Below are positions 54,838 through 61,301 of a DNA stretch of 64,000 bases, one piece after another. Numbering within the stretch: position 1 is the stretch's first letter; every line of letters begins with the position of its first letter. The position numbers were made by a program, and so were the translations under genes. The DNA comes from Archangium sp. (GTDB lineage: Bacteria > Myxococcota > Myxococcia > Myxococcales > Myxococcaceae), in contig JALHMW010000021.1 of NCBI GenBank assembly GCA_022843845.1, positions 22,228 to 86,227 on the forward strand. Direction: 5' to 3'. Under the pieces are notes generated by a model. That model made no database searches and was not told the origin of the DNA. It saw only the letters and a list, made by a program, of their open reading frames with translations.

Positions 54838-54848
54838 CGTGACCGGAC

Positions 54849-55460
54849 CTACTTCTTCGTCACCGTCTTCTTGATCGCCTCGAAGACCTTCGGCACCGCC
54901 ATGGTGTTCGCCTTGTTGATGACGAAGTTGGGCAGCGACCCGCCAGGGCTCGTGTAGACGTAATAGGTCGCGAACGTCTTCTTGCCCTCCTCGCGCGGCT
55001 CGAGCAGCCAGTAGCCCTCGTTGATGCGCACGCGCACCACGTCCTTGGGCACCGGCACCTTCTCGTCCATGTCGTTCACCACCGTCCAGGTGACCTTCAT
55101 GAAGCCCTTACCGTCTTGCCAGTCGGACTCGTCGACCAGGCGGATGATGTAGTCGCGGCGATCGACCAGCGGCGTGTTGATCTTCGAGTAGAGGAACGTG
55201 ACCTTGTCGCCACCCTCGCGCGAGAGCACCTTGCCGTCCTCCACGTACGGCATCGTCTTCGGGTAGTTGTCGTAGTCGCGCACGGCCTTCCACACGTCGG
55301 CGGGCGTGGCCTCGATGAGGCCCATGGCCTTCATCTCGCGCACGTCACCGTCGCCGCGCGCGCGCCCGTAGACCTTCACGCCGTCGGCGTTGGCGGCCAT
55401 CTCCCAGCGCGGTTCATCGGCGCCGAGGACCATCAGGGGAACGAGGACGAGAGAGATCAT
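54849..55460 (-). CDS. START/SRPBCC-domain secreted protein
   Basis: 203-aa protein with a signal peptide and a START-like lipid-binding fold (VKVYGRARGDGDVREMKAMG, AVRDYDNYPKTMPYVE, VDRRDYIIRLV). Such periplasmic proteins bind lipids or hydrophobic ligands. The gene is convergent with the GYF_2-like gene (11 bp). Confidence 0.85.
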   Translation of the reverse strand: MISLVLVPLMVLGADEPRWEMAANADGVKVYGRARGDGDVREMKAMGLIEATPADVWKAVRDYDNYPKTMPYVEDGKVLSREGGDKVTFLYSKINTPLVDRRDYIIRLVDESDWQDGKGFMKVTWTVVNDMDEKVPVPKDVVRVRINEGYWLLEPREEGKKTFATYYVYTSPGGSLPNFVINKANTMAVPKVFEAIKKTVTKK

Positions 55461-55515
55461 TGGGGGCTCTTTAATGGGTCGAAAGACGTCGCCGGGACGG
55501 GTAGTGTCTCACGCC

Positions 55516-56274
55516 GTGAGCCAGACCGAAAACGAGACCGCGAATTCACCTGCAGACGAGCAGATCCGTAAGATCTACGCGAAGGACCTGAAGAACGGCG
55601 AGGCCGTGCACACGGTCTTCAAGGCCACCCGGAAGGAGAAGGCCGCCAGCCGCGCCGGCAAGCCCTACCTCTCGTTGACCCTCACCGATCGCACCGGAGA
55701 GGTCGACGGCCGCGTGTTCGAGAACGTCGAGGCCGCAGACACGGCCTTCGCCCAGGGCGACTACCTGCTGCTGAAGGGCCGCGTCGGTCAGTTCCACGGC
55801 AAGCTGCAGCTGGTCGTCGATCGCCTCGAGCGCCTCGACCCCGAGCCCATCGACCCGAAGGAGTTCGAGTTCACCGCGCCGCCCGCGCCGGCCCACGAGC
55901 CGAAAGACGAGAAGAAGGCCCACCGTGACGAGCCGGTCGTCGCTGACGCCCACTCGCACAAGGGCGCCCGCCAGCGGCTGCTCAAGCTCCTCGACAACCC
56001 GACGATCGCGCAGGGTCTCGACGCCCTCCTCACCCAGCTCGAGAAGCAGATCGAAGATCGCGTCGTCGCCCGCCTCTCGGGCCAGCCCGTGCCCAACACG
56101 CCTGGCCCCCGCGTCGAGAAGAAGCCCCGCCCGCCCCGCGCCGAGCGCCACGAGAGCCACAAGGCCGAGCCGAAGCCCGAGCCGAAGCGTGACGGCACGC
56201 TGCCCGAAGGGCTGGCGTTCAAGCCCTTCAAGGCGCTGGTCGGCGAGGGCGAGAACTCCCCCAGTGGGTCCTGA
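55516..56274 (+). CDS. OB-fold nucleic-acid-binding domain protein
   Basis: 252-aa protein starting at GTG 55516. Residues about 20-110 form an OB fold (KPYLSLTLTDRTGEVDGRVF; GDYLLLKGRVGQFHGKLQLV) like that at the N-terminus of YhaM/Cbf1-type exonucleases, but no HD nuclease domain follows. A helical segment (TIAQGLDALLTQLEKQIEDR) and a long Lys/Glu/Pro-rich tail complete it. Probably binds single-stranded nucleic acid. Frame extends upstream of the GTG but without similarity. Confidence 0.75.
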   Translation: MSQTENETANSPADEQIRKIYAKDLKNGEAVHTVFKATRKEKAASRAGKPYLSLTLTDRTGEVDGRVFENVEAADTAFAQGDYLLLKGRVGQFHGKLQLVVDRLERLDPEPIDPKEFEFTAPPAPAHEPKDEKKAHRDEPVVADAHSHKGARQRLLKLLDNPTIAQGLDALLTQLEKQIEDRVVARLSGQPVPNTPGPRVEKKPRPPRAERHESHKAEPKPEPKRDGTLPEGLAFKPFKALVGEGENSPSGS

Positions 56275-56295
56275 CGTCGTAGGCTGACCCGGCTC

Positions 56296-58239
56296 ATGGC
56301 GAAGCGGCTCGGAGAGCGGCTGATCGAAGCGGGCCTGGCGTCAGCCGAGGCCATCGATCAGGCCCTGCAGCACCAGAAGATCACCGGGCACCGGCTTGGC
56401 GACTGCCTCGTCGAGCTGGGGCTGGTGCAAGAGACCGCGCTGCTGCGGTTCCTCGCGACCGAGTTCAAGACCCGCTACGTCTCGGCCGACAAGCTGGCCA
56501 AGGCCACCATCCCGCCCGAGGTGCTCGACAAGGTGCCCGTGCGCATGGCCGAGGCGCAGTGTTTCCTGCCCATCGCCTACGACGCCGAGCGGAAGATCCT
56601 CTCGGTGGTGATGGCCGAGCCTCAGAAGACCGACCTGGTTCGAGAGATCGCCCTCGTCACCGAGATGAACGAGGTCTTCCCGTTCATCGGCGTGCGCAAC
56701 GCGATTCAGGCGGCGATCAAGAAGCACTACTACGGCGACCCGACCGCGTTCGCGGCGCTCGAGTCCGGCGGCGTGCAGGCGTTGCCCAGGCCGAGCACGC
56801 CCAGCGGCGCCTACCGCGATCCGAATGAGCCCTCCCGCGTCACCGCCATGCCCGACGTCTCGTCGCGCACCAGCGTCAGTGGCTCTGGCCGCTCCTCGAG
56901 CCGCGTCAACCCGACCCAGCTGCGAGAGGCGCTCGGCGTCGTGCGCGGCAGCGTCGGCGAGAATGACTTCCTCGAGACGCTGAACATCATGGTGTCGCTG
57001 CTCGAGATGCCCCGGAAGGACTTCCGGAGCCACTCGGCGCACGTCGCGCGGCAGTCGGCGCTCATCGCCAGGCGCATCGGGGTGCCTCCGCGAGACGTGG
57101 CGAACACGCAGATCGCCGCGTATCTGCACGATCTCGGAAAGAAGCCCGAGCGCCACCTCACGCTCCCGCTGCTGGCGTCGAACCCCGACCTCAAGGGCGA
57201 GGCCAAGCGGTACCTGCGCGCGCCCATCAAGCTGTTCGAGACCGTGCACCTGCCGACCCAGGTGAACTCGCTGCTCGCGCATCTGTACGAGGCGTTCGAC
57301 GGCTCCGGCATTCCACAGGGCGTGAAGGGCGAAGACATTCCTGCCGGCGCGCGCATCATCGCGGCCGTCGACGCGTTCCTCGACTACACGCGCAACCCGT
57401 TCAACCCGATGGGGCGCATTCTTCCCAAGCAGGAGGCGCTCGACACGCTGCACGCGCAGGGCGGCGTCCTCTTCGACCCGGTCGTCGTCGACGCGCTCAT
57501 CACGCTCCAGAGCGGTGACCTGCTCAAGCAGCGCGTCGAGACCGATGGGCGACAGATCTTCATCGCCGACCCCGACGAGGCGACCCGCACCGACCTGATG
57601 GACGCGGTGTCGAGGATGGGGCTGGTGGTGCAGGCCGTGGTGAAGCTCGACGGCGCGATCGACGCGGTGCTGGCGAACGAAGCTGACACGGTGACCGTGG
57701 GCCTGGGCTACGGCGTGGGCGATCTCGTCGCGCTCTGCCAGTTCGTGCGCGCCAGGCCCGAGAGCGCCTCGTTGCCGGTGCTGGTGCTCGGGGAGCCGAC
57801 CGATGCGCAGACGAAAGATCGGCTGCTCCAGGCCGGCGTCACCGGCTTCGTGCCGAACAACGGCAACCCGGATGACGCTGCGGTGATCATTCGTGGCGCC
57901 TACGCCGATCGCGTCGAGCAGGGAGGGCCAGGCCACGTGGTGCGCGGGAGCTTCGATGAGCTCGCGCCCGCCGAGCTGGTGCGCATTCTCGGCTCGGGCC
58001 GGAAGTCAGGGAAGCTGCAGATCCGCCATGGGCCCCACGAAGGGCTGATGCAGGTCGAGCGCGGCCGGGTGGTGCACGCCGTGTACGCCGACAAGAAGGG
58101 CGAGCCGGCCGTGACGGGGCTGCTGGCCCTCCCGCAGGCTGAGTTTCAGTTCGACCCTGAGTCGGTGCTCACCGAGATGCCGAACGTCGACAAGGACCTC
58201 GAGGTCCTCGCGCGACAGATGGCCGCTGCCGCCGCCTGA
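56296..58239 (+). CDS. Hybrid HD-GYP regulator with MshEN, receiver-like and DUF4388 domains
   Basis: 647-aa signalling protein. Residues 1 to about 150 match the type II secretion ATPase N-terminal (MshEN) fold, a c-di-GMP-binding module in other proteins (RLGERLIEAGLASAEAIDQA). Residues about 225-385 are an HD domain with HSAHVARQSALIARR, AYLHDLGKK and, where GYP is usual, EAFDGSGIPQG. Residues about 420-530 are receiver-like (IFIADPDEATRTDLMDAVSR). From about 550, a DUF4388/PATAN-like domain (GSFDELAPAELVRILGSGRK). It may link c-di-GMP to another output; whether the HD part still hydrolyses c-di-GMP is unclear. Confidence 0.83.
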   Translation: MAKRLGERLIEAGLASAEAIDQALQHQKITGHRLGDCLVELGLVQETALLRFLATEFKTRYVSADKLAKATIPPEVLDKVPVRMAEAQCFLPIAYDAERKILSVVMAEPQKTDLVREIALVTEMNEVFPFIGVRNAIQAAIKKHYYGDPTAFAALESGGVQALPRPSTPSGAYRDPNEPSRVTAMPDVSSRTSVSGSGRSSSRVNPTQLREALGVVRGSVGENDFLETLNIMVSLLEMPRKDFRSHSAHVARQSALIARRIGVPPRDVANTQIAAYLHDLGKKPERHLTLPLLASNPDLKGEAKRYLRAPIKLFETVHLPTQVNSLLAHLYEAFDGSGIPQGVKGEDIPAGARIIAAVDAFLDYTRNPFNPMGRILPKQEALDTLHAQGGVLFDPVVVDALITLQSGDLLKQRVETDGRQIFIADPDEATRTDLMDAVSRMGLVVQAVVKLDGAIDAVLANEADTVTVGLGYGVGDLVALCQFVRARPESASLPVLVLGEPTDAQTKDRLLQAGVTGFVPNNGNPDDAAVIIRGAYADRVEQGGPGHVVRGSFDELAPAELVRILGSGRKSGKLQIRHGPHEGLMQVERGRVVHAVYADKKGEPAVTGLLALPQAEFQFDPESVLTEMPNVDKDLEVLARQMAAAAA

Positions 58240-58321
58240 GCCGTCGCAAGCCTCCCTCCCCTCCTGAACGTGGGGACGAACGCTCCGGCGCACCGCGAAC
58301 GGCCGCCGCCCGGCGGAGCGC

Positions 58322-58780
58322 TCAGTCGTCAGGTCGTTCGTCGTCGCCGGGCAGATCACGCACCAGTCTGCGAATCAGCCCCTCGTCGAACCCACGCCCC
58401 GCGAGGAACCGGGCAGCCTTCACGCCCGTGAGTCGGCGCTTCGAGATCAGGGCGCGCGCAGCGCCTTCGTCGTCGTGGCCGACCTCTTCCTCGACGCGCG
58501 CCACCGCCGCCTGCGCCTCGGCCGTCGCCACGCCGAGCGACGCGAGCTTTCTCGAGACGGCCGCCACCGAGTGTCTCGCCGCGAAGGCCACCCGCGCGTG
58601 GGCCTCGGCCGCGCGGCGATCGTCGAGAAACCGCAGCGCCTTCAACCGCGCGATGGCGGCCTCGAGCTCGTCGGCCGGGTAGCCCTTCCGCTCGAGCGAG
58701 GCGCGGAGCTGGGCCTCGGTCTTCTCCCGAGCCGCCAGGAGCTTCTTGCCGAACTCGAGGGCTGGCGGCCGCGCGCGCAT
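58322..58780 (-). CDS. recX: Regulatory protein RecX
   Basis: 152-aa RecA inhibitor with the three-helix repeats of RecX: AQLRASLERKGYPADELEAA, LKALRFLDDRRAAEAHARV and a C-terminal repeat (AARFLAGRGFDEGLIRRLV). Convergent with the HD-GYP regulator. recA is not in the window. Confidence 0.88.
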   Translation of the reverse strand: MRARPPALEFGKKLLAAREKTEAQLRASLERKGYPADELEAAIARLKALRFLDDRRAAEAHARVAFAARHSVAAVSRKLASLGVATAEAQAAVARVEEEVGHDDEGAARALISKRRLTGVKAARFLAGRGFDEGLIRRLVRDLPGDDERPDD

Positions 58781-58843
58781 GCGCCGGTTCTACCATTCAC
58801 GCGACGGTGGACCACGGCGCCCCAGCCGGGACATACAGGCCCC

Positions 58844-59620
58844 ATGCATCCGCTCATGAGGCGCTTCCTCGATCTCTCGAAGGTCATCGAAGTTCTCGAA
58901 CAGGGGCCTGACGACGACGACGCTCGCGCGCTCGTGGCAGTCATCGCCGCCGAGGGGGCACTGAAGCAGCAGGCGCTCGCGTCGAAGGGAAAGCAGAACG
59001 TCCCCAACGATCTGCAGCAGCGCCTCATCATCGCGTCGACGAAGGCCGCGGCGCAGCGCGTGACGGCAGACGCCACGCTGGGCCCGAAGGTGCGCGCGGC
59101 GGTGGCGGCGGTCGTCGCCGCGGGTGGGAGCGAAGACGAAGGGCTGTCGCTCGTGTACCAGTCGGTGCTCGACGAGGGCTTCGGCTGGCTCGAGGACCCG
59201 GAGGACTTCGACGCCACCTTCCTCGGAGAGACCCTCGACGCGCTCGTCCCGCTGGCGACGGTGGACACCGATGCCGTGGAGGCCTGGGTCGATGCGTTCG
59301 TGAAGCAGGTCGAGGGGCCGCTCCGCCCGATGCGCCTGGCGGTGGCCGAGTCGCTGCTCGAGGCGGCGTGGAGTGAAGGCCCTCAGCCCATCGCGGCCGA
59401 ACACGTCGACGACGCGATGGACTCGTTGTCGCGCTCCGTGGCCAGCAACGAGCTCGAGAAGGCCGGCGCCGCGCTCGTCGACTTCCTTGGCTTCCTCGCC
59501 GAGAAGAAGCTGGTGGGCGCGACCCGCCTCGCGAGGCTCAGCGAGGTGGCCCGCGCCGCAGCCAAAGCCCCCGAAGACGGCGAGGGCGAAGAGGAAGACG
59601 ACGACGATGAAGAGGAGTGA
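58844..59620 (+). CDS. Acidic-tailed cytoplasmic protein of unknown function
   Basis: 258-aa helical protein. It starts MHPLMRRFLDLSKVIEVLEQ and ends in a polyacidic tail (GEEEDDDDEEE). No family recognised. Its stop abuts the stop of the convergent AgmX-like gene with no gap. ATG 58844 is preferred to upstream in-frame codons because the latter overlap recX antisense sequence. Confidence 0.72.
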   Translation: MHPLMRRFLDLSKVIEVLEQGPDDDDARALVAVIAAEGALKQQALASKGKQNVPNDLQQRLIIASTKAAAQRVTADATLGPKVRAAVAAVVAAGGSEDEGLSLVYQSVLDEGFGWLEDPEDFDATFLGETLDALVPLATVDTDAVEAWVDAFVKQVEGPLRPMRLAVAESLLEAAWSEGPQPIAAEHVDDAMDSLSRSVASNELEKAGAALVDFLGFLAEKKLVGATRLARLSEVARAAAKAPEDGEGEEEDDDDEEE

Positions 59621-60796
59621 TCACTCTTCGCTGCCGGCCGCGTGAAACACCCAGGGGAACGTGATCACCACCACGCCGCCGCCCTTGGGCTCGGGGAACT
59701 TCCAGCGACGAATGCGCTCGAGCATGCAGGCCTCGACGTTGGCGTTGTCGATGCCCGACTCGGCCACCACCGCGTCGGCGATGCTGCCCGTGGCGTCGAT
59801 GGTCCACGACACGGCGATCTTCCCGGCGAGCTTCGCGTTCTGCTGCAGCTCGCGCTCGTAGCAGTGCTTGATCTCGCTCTGGTGGCGGCGAATCACGGCC
59901 ATCACCACGTCTCTGGGGAGCCCGTCACCAACGACCGTTCGCGGGCCGTCACCTGGAACGAACGTCTGCTTCTTGACCGGGTTCAGCCCGAAGCCAGTCG
60001 GTGAGCCGTTCGGCCGGCCTGGGCCACCGAGGCCGCCGATGCTCAAGCCGTTTCCAGCTGGTCCACCGGGACCGCCACCACGCGAGTCCATGCCGCTGAG
60101 TCCGTCGGCAGCGCTAGCACCCTCTCCAGGACCCTTGAGGTTGTTGAGCCCCTGGTCGATCGCGTTGTTCGTGCCGCCGCTCAAGACCTTGCTGAACGAG
60201 TTCCCGAAGAGCGAGGCCATCAGGTTGCTGACCTTCGCCCTGTCGTTCGCCTTCTTCTGCTGGCGATCGACCGGCATCTTCGGCTGGAGCAGCGCCTGCT
60301 GTGCGTTCTGCTCAGGCGGCTTCTTGTCGAACTCGGGGTTCTTCTTCGCGACGGTCTTCTCGGGCGGCACCACGATGGTGAGCTTCACCGGCACGGCACC
60401 GAAGATGTCCCCGTCGGTCATGCCCTCCAACGGGGTGAGGATGAATGACGCGACGAGCGCGAAGAAGATCATCACGGCGATGGCCGTGATCTTGAAGAAG
60501 CGAACGTCGAGCTCACGCGCGTCGTGCCTCACGCGCTCCGTCTCCTGAGGCGGCTCGATGGTGACGTCGAGGCCTCCGACGGTCTTCCTGACGCGCTCGC
60601 CGACGCCTGCCGCGAGGAGCACCTCGTCCCCCGCCAGCACGCGCGTGCCCTCCTTCGTCGCCTCGACCCGGAAGTCGTGCACGTCCCATCGGGAGCCGGG
60701 CGACAGGTGCCGAACGTCGAGCACCGTCGAGCCCCAGGTGATGGAGACCTTCGCGGGGAGGACATCGGAAGACGAACGGGGGCTGGCCTCGGGCAT
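59621..60796 (-). CDS. AgmX/PglI C-terminal-domain (TonB-like) membrane protein
   Basis: 391-aa protein. The N-terminal about 110 residues form a cytoplasmic beta domain, followed by a single helix (ITAIAVMIFFALVASFILT) and a Gln/Lys-rich then Gly/Pro-rich periplasmic linker. The C-terminal AgmX/PglI domain comes last (VVMAVIRRHQSEIKHCYERE; GKIAVSWTIDATGSIADAVV; ACMLERIRRWKFPEPKGGG). Myxobacterial relatives act in gliding motility and secretion machinery. A GAGGAG Shine-Dalgarno 8 nt upstream supports ATG 60796. Confidence 0.85.
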   Translation of the reverse strand: MPEASPRSSSDVLPAKVSITWGSTVLDVRHLSPGSRWDVHDFRVEATKEGTRVLAGDEVLLAAGVGERVRKTVGGLDVTIEPPQETERVRHDARELDVRFFKITAIAVMIFFALVASFILTPLEGMTDGDIFGAVPVKLTIVVPPEKTVAKKNPEFDKKPPEQNAQQALLQPKMPVDRQQKKANDRAKVSNLMASLFGNSFSKVLSGGTNNAIDQGLNNLKGPGEGASAADGLSGMDSRGGGPGGPAGNGLSIGGLGGPGRPNGSPTGFGLNPVKKQTFVPGDGPRTVVGDGLPRDVVMAVIRRHQSEIKHCYERELQQNAKLAGKIAVSWTIDATGSIADAVVAESGIDNANVEACMLERIRRWKFPEPKGGGVVVITFPWVFHAAGSEE

Positions 60797-61301
60797 GGGC
60801 GGACACTCCTCGGACTGTGAGTTGACTCGCAGAGCGGCCGGCCGCCGCGCTGGAGTGCGTGTCCTGACACCGGCGCTGAAAGTGGGTTCCCGAGAACTCG
60901 AAGGAGCCGCTGTGGCCGCGGTGACGCGCCCAGGTCGCATGGGACTCAGCACGCACGCCAGCAGAGCCAATCGTCTCCCGTCGACAACGGGTCGATGCCG
61001 AGCAGCTCGCACGCCGCCGCGACCTGGGGCTTTCGGGGAGTCGCGCTCGTCGACCTTAAAACCGGCGCCGACTGCCAGGCGTCGCGAGCCCGCTGCACCT
61101 CGGGTCTCCGCAGTCGGGTCTCCTCTGCAGGTGAAGGTCGGGCAGCACCGTCCGTGTCCAGCGACACCCGAGCTCGACGAACGCAGCGAGGACGTCTGCA
61201 GGTGCAACCGCGTCCGACACGGCGAAGCGCCGGGTTCGACGGTCTTCACCGCCACTGCGCTGGCAGCGGCTCCCGGTGTGCGGGAGCCGCCTACCACCAC
61301 C
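60797..61301. other. Non-coding interval upstream of the AgmX-like gene
   Basis: About 505 bp without a gene that can be supported. It probably holds the promoter of the AgmX-like gene. A short minus-strand frame at 60946-61167 (starting MSLDTDGAARPSP) has no similarity or Shine-Dalgarno. Confidence 0.5.
61266..61290 (-). terminator. 10-bp perfect stem-loop after the right-edge gene
   Basis: GCGGCTCCCG and CGGGAGCCGC flank a 5-nt loop, 11 bp after the stop codon of the gene at 61302. There is no T-run, so it could be a hairpin without U-tract termination. Confidence 0.5.

Noticed and set aside
58244..58320. GC-rich inverted repeat between the HD-GYP regulator and recX as a terminator
   Set aside because: Stem of about 7 bp around a long loop with no T-run; not strong enough to annotate.
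60946..61167. 73-codon minus-strand frame upstream of the AgmX-like gene
   Set aside because: No Shine-Dalgarno, no similarity, and the frame lies in a promoter-sized gap; kept as unsupported.
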